Source: Amycolatopsis nalaikhensis
GTDB lineage: Bacteria; Actinomycetota; Actinomycetes; Mycobacteriales; Pseudonocardiaceae
DNA length: 64,000 nt
Direction: 5' to 3'
Assembly (NCBI RefSeq): GCF_030264295.1
Contig: NZ_CP127173.1
Location: forward strand, 2,301,501 to 2,365,500
A program made the position numbers and the translations under genes. The notes beneath the pieces are model-generated. The model was given only the letters and a program-made list of their open reading frames with translations. It was not told the origin of the DNA and did no database searches. Of the stretch, positions 1 through 8,268 are shown one piece after another; position 1 is the stretch's first letter; every line of letters begins with the position of its first letter.

Positions 1-283
1 CCTGTGTGGAAGTCGGTGCCGGGATGCGGGTCGTTACTCCGCCAGGGACCTGGCCGGCAGGCCGTCGTCCCTCCGGGCAACGAGCGTCGGCGGGGTGGTT
101 CCGGCGTCGGAAGACGGTCATGTGCCCACGTTGCGGGTAAAGAACCAGCTGTCCAGCCGAGATGCTCGAAGGCGTCCTCAGCTTCGATGGTGGCGACCAA
201 GCCGGGTTCGCCCGTCCGCTCTCGGCTGCTCGTGTCCAACGCCCGTCGATGGGCGAGGGCGAGGCCTGCTCTAGTCTCGGGCG

Positions 284-460
284 ATGCGGCGATTACTGCT
301 GGACTCCCAGGGCACCCTCCGGCCGGCCGCCATGCTTCTCGCGGTCCTCGTGGTCGTGGGCGTGGTGCTCGGATTGGCCAGCCTCGGTGGCTGGGCGGGT
401 ATGGCCGGGATCGTATTCGTCCTGGGTGCATGTCTGCTGGCCATGATCCGCTTCGGCTGA
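284..460 (+). CDS. Small two-helix membrane protein, 58 aa, function unknown
   Basis: A 58-codon frame runs from ATG to TGA. An in-frame TAG just upstream leaves this ATG, or an internal ATG at residue 17, as the only sensible starts. The protein is strongly hydrophobic: residues about 17-34 and 38-55 can each span the membrane, with a Gly-rich turn (SLGGWAGMAG) between them and basic residues at both ends. No good ribosome binding site is visible. It stands alone upstream of the end of a convergent monooxygenase gene. No family is recognised. It is supported only by the hydrophobic pattern and high-GC codon use. Confidence 0.45.
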   Translation: MRRLLLDSQGTLRPAAMLLAVLVVVGVVLGLASLGGWAGMAGIVFVLGACLLAMIRFG

Positions 461-639
461 CGACGGTGGTGCCGCCGGCGCCGGTCGGTGGATCAGCGGC
501 CGACGAGTACACCGACGACCGTTGTCACGTGTCCGGGAATGGTCCCCCGGGGAGTTCCGCCGAAGAGGATGACGAACAGGCTGACCGTAACTCGCCAGGC
601 AGCTCACGCTTCCCGGAACTCATCCCGCCGGCGTCCGGC

Positions 640-1695
640 TCAGCGGCGTTCGTGTTCGAACATGTGCCGGGCCAGCTGGGCTGCGTCGCGGCCGACGAAA
701 CCGAGCAGGGCCGAGCCCGCCGTGCGTTGCCAGGGCAGGCCGAGGACGTACAGGCCATCGGTCGAGGTGACTCCGCCGCGGTGACACAGCCGGCCGCCGC
801 ACACGGCCTCCGGGATCCGGATCCAGCTGTGGTTCTGGCGGAACCCGGTCGCCCACACGACCGCGTCGATCTCGGCGGACGTCCCGTCGGCGAAGACGGC
901 CGTGCGGCCGTGCGCGTGCCGCAGCCGTACCCGGAAACTGATGCCGCACCGGCGCAGCGACCTGCGGGTGTGGCCGATCACGGTGCCCTCGCCGCGTCGC
1001 ATCCACCGGCCGCGGCGCGAGGTGGTGGGTGCGGTGATCAGGCCGGTGCGGGTTTGCCACCAGAACAGGTCACGGCCGAGAATCCGTTGCGGGACACAGG
1101 CGTTGCGGGTCCCGATCGCCAGCGCGACCGGCCCGGTGGCGGGGTGGGCGGCCAGTTCGGCGGCGATCTGGAAGCCGGAGTTTCCGCCGCCGACGACCAA
1201 GACCCGTCTGCCAGCGAACGGGGCTGGGTCGCGGTAGTCGCTGCTGTGCTGCTGGAGCACCTCCGGGGCGAAATCGGCCGAGCAGGCGGGGATCGTCGGC
1301 TGCTGGAACGGGCCGGTTGCGACCACGACTTGGCGTGCCCGGACCGGGCCGCCGGGAGTGGCGAGGGCGAAGCCGTCACCGCGTCGGGTCAGCGTCGCGA
1401 CGGAGAGCCCGGTCCGGACGGGAAGATCGAAGGTGGCCGCATAGGTGGCGAGGTAGTCCGCGACCTGATCCTTGCCCGGGTAGCTGTCGGGGGCGGCGGG
1501 GAACGGCAGGCCCGGGAGGGCGGCGTAGCGGGCGGGGGTGAACAGCCGCAGCGAGGCCCAGCGGTCCCGCCACACGTGCCCGACGGCCTCGCCCGCGTCG
1601 AGGATGACGAAGTCGAGCCCGGTCGCGGCCAGCTCGTGCCCGAGTGCGAGCCCGGCCTGCCCGCCGCCGACGATCGCGACGTCGTGGCCGCTCAC
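640..1695 (-). CDS. Flavin-dependent monooxygenase, CzcO/FMO-like
   Basis: Predicted FAD/NADPH-dependent oxidoreductase of the CzcO/flavin-monooxygenase group, 351 aa, cytoplasmic. The N-terminal Rossmann motif VAIVGGGQAGLALGH binds FAD. A second dinucleotide motif, VLVVGGGNSGFQIA, near residue 165 binds NADPH. The ATGPFQQP and VVWATGFRQN strings are typical of the family. The GTG start gives SGHDVAIVGGG and overlaps the upstream marR stop by four bases (GTGA), so the two genes are translationally coupled. The frame stays open upstream through marR, but that part is a shadow. The substrate cannot be told; these enzymes oxidise N, S or ketone groups. The MarR partner suggests a detoxification role. 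Confidence 0.85.
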   Translation of the reverse strand: MSGHDVAIVGGGQAGLALGHELAATGLDFVILDAGEAVGHVWRDRWASLRLFTPARYAALPGLPFPAAPDSYPGKDQVADYLATYAATFDLPVRTGLSVATLTRRGDGFALATPGGPVRARQVVVATGPFQQPTIPACSADFAPEVLQQHSSDYRDPAPFAGRRVLVVGGGNSGFQIAAELAAHPATGPVALAIGTRNACVPQRILGRDLFWWQTRTGLITAPTTSRRGRWMRRGEGTVIGHTRRSLRRCGISFRVRLRHAHGRTAVFADGTSAEIDAVVWATGFRQNHSWIRIPEAVCGGRLCHRGGVTSTDGLYVLGLPWQRTAGSALLGFVGRDAAQLARHMFEHERR

Positions 1696-2126
1696 GGCGC
1701 GGCAGGGGTGACGGTGGCGAGGATGCGGTCCGCGACGCGGACGAACGCGGTGAGATCGGCTCGCGGGACGTCGCCGAGGATCGCCCGCGCGGCGCCGTGC
1801 CGGCTCTCGGTCATCCACCGCGCGGTGGCGGCGCCGTCGTCGGTCAGCGCCACCGAGATCGCGCGCCGGTCCCGGGGATGCGGGCGCCGCTCGACGAGGC
1901 CGGCTCCTTCGAGCTGATCGACCAGGCCGGTGACATGACGCGGCGTGCAGTTCAAGGCGTCGGCCAAGGCGCGCTGCACCAGGTCGCCGTCGCGGGCGAG
2001 CATGTAGATGACCTCCGCGCGACTGGTGGTGAGGCCGCGGTCGGCCAACGCGACGCGCATCGCCTCGGCCAGCCGCGCCGCCAGCTCGAAAGCCTTGTCG
2101 AACGCCTGGACCGGATCCGCTCCCAT
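1692..2126 (-). CDS. MarR-family transcriptional regulator
   Basis: A 144-aa winged-helix regulator. The recognition-helix region is LVQRALADALNCTPRHVTGL and the wing is RPHPRDRRAISVALT, both typical of MarR. The ATG chosen gives MGADPVQAF and is preceded by a GAAGAGGGG ribosome binding site. A longer version starting 12 codons upstream is possible but has no such site. It is the first gene of a two-gene operon with the flavin monooxygenase and is divergent from a methyltransferase. MarR proteins usually repress their own operon and a divergent gene and are released by small ligands or oxidants. Confidence 0.85.
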   Translation of the reverse strand: MGADPVQAFDKAFELAARLAEAMRVALADRGLTTSRAEVIYMLARDGDLVQRALADALNCTPRHVTGLVDQLEGAGLVERRPHPRDRRAISVALTDDGAATARWMTESRHGAARAILGDVPRADLTAFVRVADRILATVTPAAP

Positions 2127-2164
2127 GCCACCCCTCTTCCCTGATCCGTGTAGATAGTACATAG

Positions 2165-2177
2165 TGAAGCCACTTCA
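2165..2177. promoter_or_regulatory. Inverted repeat in marR/methyltransferase intergenic region
   Basis: TGAAGCCACTTCA is a perfect 5-bp inverted repeat with a 3-base centre. It lies between the divergent starts at 2126 and 2195, beside an A/T-rich tract (TAGATAGTACATAG) that could hold the promoters. Its position suits a MarR operator controlling both directions. This is inference from position and symmetry only. Confidence 0.4.
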
Positions 2178-2194
2178 TCATATGGGGAGATGCG

Positions 2195-2827
2195 ATGGCT
2201 GATCTTGACGACGCCGAGCTGCGTCGGCGCTGGGACCGGTACGCGCCGCGGTACGACCGCGACATCGGGGTGATGGAACGGCTGCAGTTCGCCGGGGGCC
2301 GCGAATGGGTGTGCGCGCAAGCCACCGGAGATGTCGTGGAGGTTGCGGTCGGCACCGGCCGCAACTTCGCGCACTACCCGGCCGGTATCCGGCTGACCGG
2401 CGTCGACCTGAGCCCGGCCATGCTGGACCTGGCCCGTGCCCGCGCTGCCGAGCTCGGACTCGAGGTCGAGCTGCGGGAGGGTGACGCGCAGGCGTTGCCC
2501 TTTCCGGACGCGTCGTTCGACACGGCGGTCTGCACGCTCGGCCTGTGCGGCGTCCCGGACGAGCGGGCCGCGCTCGCCGAGATGCACCGCATCCTGCGCC
2601 CGGACGGCAAGTTGTTGCTGCTGGATCACATCGGCAGCCACCACGCGGTGCTGCGCCTCGGGCAGCGGCTGCTGGAGAAGGTCACCGTCCGGATGCTCGG
2701 CGACTACCAGACCCGCCGCCCGCTGCCGCTGCTGGAGGAGGCCGGGTTCGAGGTGACCCGGGCCGAGCGACTCAAGCTCGGCACCGTCGAGCGCGTCGCC
2801 GCGGTCAAACGTCCTGCCGCGGGGTGA
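2195..2827 (+). CDS. Class I SAM-dependent methyltransferase
   Basis: A 210-aa methyltransferase of the UbiE/Methyltransf_11 type. Motif I is VVEVAVGTGRN near residue 48, followed by the acidic LTGVDLSPAML (motif II), the EGDAQALPFPDASFD motif and LRPDGKLLLLDH, all in the usual order. It methylates an unknown small molecule in the cytoplasm. The ATG has a GGGGAG ribosome binding site five bases upstream. It is divergent from marR and its last 23 bases overlap the convergent MFS gene. Co-regulation with the monooxygenase through MarR is plausible. Confidence 0.82.
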   Translation: MADLDDAELRRRWDRYAPRYDRDIGVMERLQFAGGREWVCAQATGDVVEVAVGTGRNFAHYPAGIRLTGVDLSPAMLDLARARAAELGLEVELREGDAQALPFPDASFDTAVCTLGLCGVPDERAALAEMHRILRPDGKLLLLDHIGSHHAVLRLGQRLLEKVTVRMLGDYQTRRPLPLLEEAGFEVTRAERLKLGTVERVAAVKRPAAG

Positions 2828-4064
2828 TCCAGCGGGCGGCCAGCAGCCCGGACGCGGCAGTGAGGACCGCGGCCGCGACCACCGTCGTGGTGAGGCCGAG
2901 GGTGTCGGCGAGGATGCCGGCCAGCAGGGCGCCGACGGCGTAGCCGGCGTCGCGCCAGAACCGGTACGTGCCCAGGGCATTGGCGCGCCAGCTCGGGTGC
3001 GCGTGATCGGAAATGGCCGCGATGAGCGCCGGATAGACCATGGCCGTACCCAGGCCGAGCACGACCGCGGAGACGACCCCCGCGAGCAGCGGGTTCTCCA
3101 GCAGGACGAGGGCGAGGACGAACGCGACGGCTTGGACGAGCATGCCGGTCACGATGAGGGGTTTGCGGCCGAGCCGGTCGGCGAGGTGCCCGGTGGGGAT
3201 TTGCCCGAGCCCCCACAGCAGCGGGTAGAGGCCCTTGATCAGGCCGACCGCGGCGAGGCCGAGGCCGTGCTGGGTGAACAGCAGCGGGAACACGCCCCAG
3301 GTGAGACCGTCGTTGAGGTTGTTGACCAGCCCGGCCTGGCTGGCGCCGCGCAGCGACCGGTCGCGCCAGCTGGTCCGCGCGAACGTGGCGGCCAGCCCGG
3401 TGGCCTCGCCCGGGGCCGGTCGGGGGTGACGGGACAGTTCCAGCGCGACGTGCGCGGCGGTGTCCCGCACGATTAGGGACAGGCCCAGGCCGGCGGCGAC
3501 GAAGACGACGCCGATCAGCTCGGGCACCGGCCGCAGCCCGTAGGAGGTACCGAGGTAGCCGGTGAGCAGGGCGACCCCGCCGACCGCGCAGTACCCGGCG
3601 GCCTCGTTGAGGCCGGTGGCCAGGCCACGCCGGGCCGGGCCGACCAGGTCGATCTTCATGTTGACCGTCATCGACCAGGTCAGGCCCTGGTTGAGGCCCA
3701 GCAGCACGTTGGCGGCCACGATCCAGCCCCACGACGGCGCCCACGCCAGCGCGAACGGCACCGGCACACCGAACAGCCACCCGGCGATCAGCAGCTGCCG
3801 CCGGTGGAAGCGGGCGGTCAACGCTCCCGCGGCCAGGTTCGTCATCGCCTTGGTCAGGCCGAAGGCGATGATGAACGAGAACACGGCCAGATCGCTGGCC
3901 AGGCCGAAGGTCTCCGACCCGATCAACGGCACCGTGGTGCGCTCCAGCCCGACCAGCCCGCCGACACAGGCGTTGACGACGACCAGCAGGGTGAACTGCA
4001 GCCAGTTCTCCCGCAGGCCGAGATGAACCGGGCGCTCGCCCGCAGGCGCCGGGGTACCGGTCAC
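2805..4064 (-). CDS. MFS transporter
   Basis: A 419-aa integral membrane protein with about twelve hydrophobic segments and the MFS loop motif HLADRLGRKPLI between helices 8 and 9; a similar basic turn, ARFHRRQLL, lies in the first half. The GTG start overlaps the stop of the upstream MBL-rhodanese gene by four bases, so it is co-translated with a sulfane-sulfur enzyme. An export role for a sulfur compound or toxic metabolite is suggested by context. The substrate cannot be read from sequence. Confidence 0.85.
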   Translation of the reverse strand: MTGTPAPAGERPVHLGLRENWLQFTLLVVVNACVGGLVGLERTTVPLIGSETFGLASDLAVFSFIIAFGLTKAMTNLAAGALTARFHRRQLLIAGWLFGVPVPFALAWAPSWGWIVAANVLLGLNQGLTWSMTVNMKIDLVGPARRGLATGLNEAAGYCAVGGVALLTGYLGTSYGLRPVPELIGVVFVAAGLGLSLIVRDTAAHVALELSRHPRPAPGEATGLAATFARTSWRDRSLRGASQAGLVNNLNDGLTWGVFPLLFTQHGLGLAAVGLIKGLYPLLWGLGQIPTGHLADRLGRKPLIVTGMLVQAVAFVLALVLLENPLLAGVVSAVVLGLGTAMVYPALIAAISDHAHPSWRANALGTYRFWRDAGYAVGALLAGILADTLGLTTTVVAAAVLTAASGLLAARWITPRQDV

Positions 4065-5440
4065 GACGCCGAACCTCCGGTGCCCTCGATGAGGTGCTGC
4101 CCGTGTGCGGCGGCGTAGTCGCCCGGGCCGCCGTCGAGGACGGCGACGTCGGTGCGGCCCGCGCGTTCCAGCAGGCTGGCGGCGGTCATCGCGCGTTCAC
4201 CGTGGCCACAGGCCAGAACCGCGCCCGCCGGCGTCTCGGCGGCGTGCGCGGCGAGAGCGCCGAGTTCGATGTGGACGGAGCCGGGAACGTGCCCGGCGGC
4301 GAATTCGGCGCTCTGGCGCACATCGAGGTAGCGGCGTCCATGGACACCGGCCGGGCGGAGGAACTCGGTGGTGGTCTGGTGGCCCCCGTCGGCGAGCCAG
4401 GCTTCCATACCGCCGACCAGGTGCCCGGCGATGCGTTCGTAACCGATCTTGTAGGCCTGCCAGGCGATCTCGGCGAGATCGTGCTCGCCGGCGGCGACGA
4501 AGACCAGGGGCTGGTCCTCGGGCAGCAGCCAGCCCAGCCAGCTGGCGAACTGATCCCGCAGCGGGATCGACACGCTGGCGGGGATGTGCCCGGCGGCGAA
4601 CGCGGCGGCGGGCCGGGTGTCGACGACCTGCGCGCCGGAGCCGAGCAGCCGCCGGACCTCGGCGGCGGTCAGCGGCGGGACGGTCGGTGCGCCGGTCAGC
4701 ACCTGCGGGCCGCGGCGGTTGATCTCCCCGAGCCGGTCGAAGTAGGCGGGGTAGGAGCCGAGCTGGGCGATCAGCCGCCGGGCGAAGGTGTCTTCATCCG
4801 GGGCGGCCAGCAACGGGTTGGCGGCTTTCTCCGCGCCGATGGTGGTGGTCCGCTCGCTGCCGCTCGGCGCGGAGCAGAACGAGCCCGTGCCGTGGGTGGG
4901 CCACACCGGCGTGGCATCGGGCAGCGTCGTGAGCCGCCGCAGCGATCGGTACTGGGCGCGGGCGAGCTCGTCGGTGCGGTCCGGGCCGAGCAGGTCGGTG
5001 CGGGCCGCCGAGCCGACGATCAACGACCCGCCGGTGAACACGCCCAGCTCCCGGGCGCCGTCGAGCAGCAGGTAGGACAGGTGCTCGTCGGTGTGTCCCG
5101 GGGTGGCCAGGGCCCGCAGCGTCAGCCCGCCGAGCTCGATCTCCTCGTCGTCGGCCAGCGGCGTGTGCGGGAACGCGCGGTGGCCGGCGGCGGAGGCCAG
5201 CACCGTGGCGCCGTCGTCGTGGCCGAGCTGGACGGCGCCGGAGAGGAAGTCGGCGTGCAGGTGGGTGTCGGCGGCGAAGGCGACGCTCAGCCCGCGGCGG
5301 GCGGCCGCGCGGCGCACGGCGCGCAGGTCGCGGCTGACGTCCATGGCCAGTGCGCGGCCGTCGCCCAGGTCGACGAGGTAGGCGCTGTTGCCGAGCCCTT
5401 CGTCGACCAGCGGGATCAGGTGGTCCTCGGCGAAGCCCAC
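4061..5440 (-). CDS. MBL-fold persulfide dioxygenase-like protein with two rhodanese domains
   Basis: A 459-aa cytoplasmic fusion. Residues about 1-230 form a metallo-beta-lactamase fold of the persulfide dioxygenase (ETHE1/Blh) group, with the metal motif THLHADFLSG, the ATPGHTDEH loop and VWPTHGTGSF. Residues about 255-350 are a rhodanese domain that lacks the catalytic cysteine (the loop reads FVAAGEHDLA). Residues about 360-450 are a second rhodanese with an apparent active loop, ACGHGERA. The likely job is oxidation of glutathione-like or low-molecular-weight persulfide with sulfur transfer. The GTG start follows GAGGAGGA. The gene is divergent from an ArsR-rhodanese regulator and heads a two-gene operon with an MFS exporter. 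A paralogue lies at 17120-18502. Confidence 0.85.
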   Translation of the reverse strand: MGFAEDHLIPLVDEGLGNSAYLVDLGDGRALAMDVSRDLRAVRRAAARRGLSVAFAADTHLHADFLSGAVQLGHDDGATVLASAAGHRAFPHTPLADDEEIELGGLTLRALATPGHTDEHLSYLLLDGARELGVFTGGSLIVGSAARTDLLGPDRTDELARAQYRSLRRLTTLPDATPVWPTHGTGSFCSAPSGSERTTTIGAEKAANPLLAAPDEDTFARRLIAQLGSYPAYFDRLGEINRRGPQVLTGAPTVPPLTAAEVRRLLGSGAQVVDTRPAAAFAAGHIPASVSIPLRDQFASWLGWLLPEDQPLVFVAAGEHDLAEIAWQAYKIGYERIAGHLVGGMEAWLADGGHQTTTEFLRPAGVHGRRYLDVRQSAEFAAGHVPGSVHIELGALAAHAAETPAGAVLACGHGERAMTAASLLERAGRTDVAVLDGGPGDYAAAHGQHLIEGTGGSAS

Positions 5441-5483
5441 GGCTCCTCCTCGTGCTCGGGTGCGATGCGGCCTGAACCTAAGC

Positions 5484-5500
5484 TACAATAATCCATGGAT
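5484..5500. promoter_or_regulatory. Divergent promoter and candidate ArsR-rhodanese operator
   Basis: A TACAAT -10-like box (5484-5489) is followed by the perfect palindrome ATCCATGGAT (5491-5500), flanked by AATA and TTAT so that the symmetry extends imperfectly. It is the only A/T-rich patch between the starts at 5440 (minus strand) and 5518 (plus strand). ArsR-family repressors bind such short dyads over their own promoter, so it probably controls both directions. No clear -35 box is seen. Confidence 0.5.
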
Positions 5501-5517
5501 TTATGGAGGAGTACATG

Positions 5518-6189
5518 ATGGACACCCGCGCCGACCGCAAAGCGGCGCTCTACGGCGCGTTCGCTCTCAGCGGCAAAGCACTGGCCAGCGGCAAGCGACT
5601 GGAGCTGCTCGACCTGCTCGCCCAGGGCGAGCGATCGGTCGATGCGCTCGCGCGGGCGGCCGGGCTGAACCTGACGACCGCCTCGGCGCACCTGCAGACG
5701 CTCAAGCAGGCGGGTTTCGTCACCGCCCGCCGGGACGGCACCCGCATCCACTACCGCTTGGCCGGGGACGACGTCGCCCAGCTGCTGTCGCTGCTGCTGA
5801 AGGTCGCCGAAACCCACCAGGCCGCTGTCACCCCGGCGCTGCAGGACTACCTCGGCAGCGACAGCGCCACGGAAATCGACCGGGCCGAGCTGCAGGCGCG
5901 TGCCGCCGCGGGCGACGTCGTCATCCTCGACGTGCGCCCGGCCGAGGAATACGCGGCTGGCCACATCCCCGGCGCGATCAGCATCCCTGTCGACGAGCTG
6001 GCCGAGCGCATCGGCGAGCTGCCCGAGGACCTCGAGATCGTCGTGTACTGCCGCGGCGAGTACTGCGTCTTCGCCTACGACGCGGTACGCACCCTGACCG
6101 AGCACGGCCGCCGCGCGATCCGGCTCAACGACGGCATGCTCGAATGGCGCGTCGCCGAACTGCCCGTCGACGTGACGGCCACCGCGTGA
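5518..6189 (+). CDS. ArsR-type winged-helix regulator fused to a rhodanese domain
   Basis: A 223-aa one-component regulator. Residues about 10-95 form an ArsR winged helix (recognition region NLTTASAHLQTLKQAG, wing RRDGTRIHYRL). Residues about 120-218 form a rhodanese domain with substrate loop YCRGEYC. The protein has only two cysteines, both in that loop, and no ArsR metal-site cysteines, so reactive sulfur rather than metal is the likely signal. ATG 5518 is seven bases from GGAGGA; ATG 5515 is the alternative. It is divergent from the MBL-rhodanese gene and overlaps the next gene, a cysteine desulfurase, by four bases. The fusion architecture is known, but its ligand is inferred. Confidence 0.85.
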   Translation: MDTRADRKAALYGAFALSGKALASGKRLELLDLLAQGERSVDALARAAGLNLTTASAHLQTLKQAGFVTARRDGTRIHYRLAGDDVAQLLSLLLKVAETHQAAVTPALQDYLGSDSATEIDRAELQARAAAGDVVILDVRPAEEYAAGHIPGAISIPVDELAERIGELPEDLEIVVYCRGEYCVFAYDAVRTLTEHGRRAIRLNDGMLEWRVAELPVDVTATA

Positions 6190-7343
6190 GCGCGCCCCCG
6201 CATCCCGCGCTGGCCCACGGCCCGGTCTACGCCGACTACAACGCCACCACCCCGGTCGACCCCCGCGTCGCCGAAGCGATGCTGCCGCACCTGACCCACC
6301 ACTTCGGCAACCCCTCCAGCGCCCACCCTTACGCCGACATCCCGCGGGCGGCGCTGACCGAGGCCCGCGCCCAGGTCGCCGCGCTGATCGGCGCCCGCCC
6401 CGGCGAGATCGTGTTCACCGGCTCCGGCTCCGAAGCCGACCTGCTCGCCCTGCGCGGCGCCGCCCTCGCCGCCACCGGACGCCCGCACATCATCACCCAG
6501 GCCACCGAACACCCCGCTGTCCTGGAAGGCGCCCGCGCGCTGCAGCGCCTGCGCGGAGCCCGGGTCACGGTCCTGCCGGTCGACCGAGACGGGCTCGTCG
6601 ACCCGGCCGACGTGGCCGCCGCGCTCGATGAGGACACTGCACTGGTGTCGATCATGGCCGCGAACAACGAAACCGGTGCTCTGCAACCGATCGCGGAGAT
6701 CGCGGCCATGGCCCACGAGCGTGGGGCGCTGATGCACACCGACGCCGCCCAGGCCGCCGGGAAGATCCCCGTCGACGTCGCCGGGTGGGGTGTGGATCTG
6801 CTGACCGTGGTCGGGCACAAGCTGTATGCCCCCAAGGGGGTCGGCGCCCTCTACGTCCGCGACGGTGTCGAGCTGGAGCCGCTGATCTACGGCGGCGGCC
6901 AGGAGCGCGGCCTGCGGGCCGGCACCGAGCACACCGCCCTCGCTGTCGCCCTCGGCGTCGCCGCGGCCCTCGCCGCCGACGACCTCGACCACGGCGAACC
7001 CGACCGGCTGGCCGGCCTGCGCGATCGCCTGCACCAGCGGCTCGACCACGCGCTGCCCGGGCGGGTGCACCTCAACGGGCCCGACAAGGCCCGGCTCCCG
7101 AACACCCTCAACATCAGCGTCGACGGCGTCCGCGCCCACGACCTGCTCGCCACCGTCACCGCGTTCGCCGCGTCCACCGGATCCGCCTGCCACAGCGGTG
7201 TCCACAGCCCCTCACCCGTGCTCACAGCCATGGGCATCGAACCCGCGCGCGCCCTCGCCGCGTTGCGGCTGTCGCTCGGGCGCTGGAGCACCGACACCGA
7301 CATCGACCTCATCGCTGCCGCGGTCGCCGATGCCGCCCGCTGA
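6186..7343 (+). CDS. Cysteine desulfurase, NifS/IscS family
   Basis: A PLP enzyme of 385 aa that turns L-cysteine into alanine and an enzyme-bound persulfide. It shows the N-terminal YADYNATTPVDP, the NNETGALQPI segment, TDAAQAAGKIPVD, the Schiff-base lysine in VVGHKLYAPKGVGAL and the catalytic cysteine in GSACHSG near residue 340. The GTG start overlaps the regulator's stop (GTGA), so the upstream open frame is a shadow. Being in one transcript with an ArsR-rhodanese sensor and opposite a persulfide dioxygenase, it probably supplies or handles sulfane sulfur. A role in tRNA thiolation or Fe-S assembly is possible, but no scaffold protein is nearby. Confidence 0.92.
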   Translation: MSAPPHPALAHGPVYADYNATTPVDPRVAEAMLPHLTHHFGNPSSAHPYADIPRAALTEARAQVAALIGARPGEIVFTGSGSEADLLALRGAALAATGRPHIITQATEHPAVLEGARALQRLRGARVTVLPVDRDGLVDPADVAAALDEDTALVSIMAANNETGALQPIAEIAAMAHERGALMHTDAAQAAGKIPVDVAGWGVDLLTVVGHKLYAPKGVGALYVRDGVELEPLIYGGGQERGLRAGTEHTALAVALGVAAALAADDLDHGEPDRLAGLRDRLHQRLDHALPGRVHLNGPDKARLPNTLNISVDGVRAHDLLATVTAFAASTGSACHSGVHSPSPVLTAMGIEPARALAALRLSLGRWSTDTDIDLIAAAVADAAR

Positions 7344-7388
7344 CGAGCAGGCGACCAACCTTCAGCGGATCGGTGGTGGAATCTCATC

Positions 7389-8183
7389 ATGAGCTTCGAG
7401 GACGTCCCGCTGGCCCACGGCAAGGACTACCAAGCCCAGTCGGTGTTCGAGCCGGAGAACCTGCTGCGGGAGGCGCGCCGCCAGCGCGGGCTGCCGTCGG
7501 TGCCGGTGCCGCGGGTGGCGGTCCTTGACCCGGACGGCGACATCGTCCGTCACCTCGCCACGACCGGACGCGGGTCGCGCCACCCGGGCTGGGCCTGCTA
7601 CCACACCGAAATGTGGACCACCGAGGTCAACGGCCTGGAACTGGGCGTGGTCGGCATGGCCGTCGGCGCGCCGTTCGCCGTGCTGGTGGCCGAGCAGCTC
7701 GCCGCCTCCGGCGCCGACCTCGTCGTGAGCGTGACCTCGGCCGGACAGATCGCCGAACTGCCGCGCACGCCGTGTTTCGTGCTCATCACCGACGCCCTGC
7801 GCGACGAGGGAACCAGCCTGCACTACCTGCCACCCGGCCGCTGGAGCCACCTGGACCCGACAACGGCGGACAAGCTCACCGGCGCATTCGACACCACACC
7901 CGAACCGGTCCTGACCGGACCATCGTGGACCACCGACGCGCCCTACCGGGAAACGGCAACCGCGATCGACACCGCCCGCGGCCACGGCGTCCTCTGCGTG
8001 GAGATGGAAGCGGCCGCGCTCTACGCCTACGCCCAAGCCCGCGGCCGGACCGTGGTATGCCTGGCCCACGTGACCAACGCGATGGCCGTCGACGGCGACG
8101 ACTTCGAGAAAGGCATCGACAACGGTGTCCACAGTGCACTCGCCGTCGTCGGTGCGGTCGCGGGCGCGCTGATCCCGGCTTGA
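7389..8183 (+). CDS. Nucleoside phosphorylase-like protein (PNP/UDP family)
   Basis: A 264-aa protein resembling uridine/purine nucleoside phosphorylases. It has the VVGMAVGAPFAVLVAEQL phosphate-site region, an SVTSAGQI strand, and the VLCVEMEAAALYAYA motif in which the Glu contacts the ribose. The ATG follows a GGTGGTGGA element. It lies 45 bases behind the cysteine desulfurase on the same strand and may be part of that transcript. A possible link is sulfur-nucleoside salvage, but that is speculation. The purine or pyrimidine preference cannot be told. Confidence 0.8.
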   Translation: MSFEDVPLAHGKDYQAQSVFEPENLLREARRQRGLPSVPVPRVAVLDPDGDIVRHLATTGRGSRHPGWACYHTEMWTTEVNGLELGVVGMAVGAPFAVLVAEQLAASGADLVVSVTSAGQIAELPRTPCFVLITDALRDEGTSLHYLPPGRWSHLDPTTADKLTGAFDTTPEPVLTGPSWTTDAPYRETATAIDTARGHGVLCVEMEAAALYAYAQARGRTVVCLAHVTNAMAVDGDDFEKGIDNGVHSALAVVGAVAGALIPA

Positions 8184-8268
8184 TCGTGCTTACGAAAGCC
8201 TGACGGAATCCGGCCAACGGGCCCGGATGGGCTTAGCCTGGCGGCACCAATGAGAGGAGCGCGGCGAC

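Noticed and set aside
4-1917. 637-codon open frame on the plus strand
   Set aside because: It lies antisense to the monooxygenase and MarR genes, is low-complexity Arg/Gly/Pro sequence, and has no motif; a GC-bias shadow.
2139-2154. CCGTGTAGA upstream of marR as a ninth BlaI-type site
   Set aside because: The right half fits TGTAGA, but the left half (CCCTGAT) does not fit the consensus, and the gene has its own MarR-type dyad.
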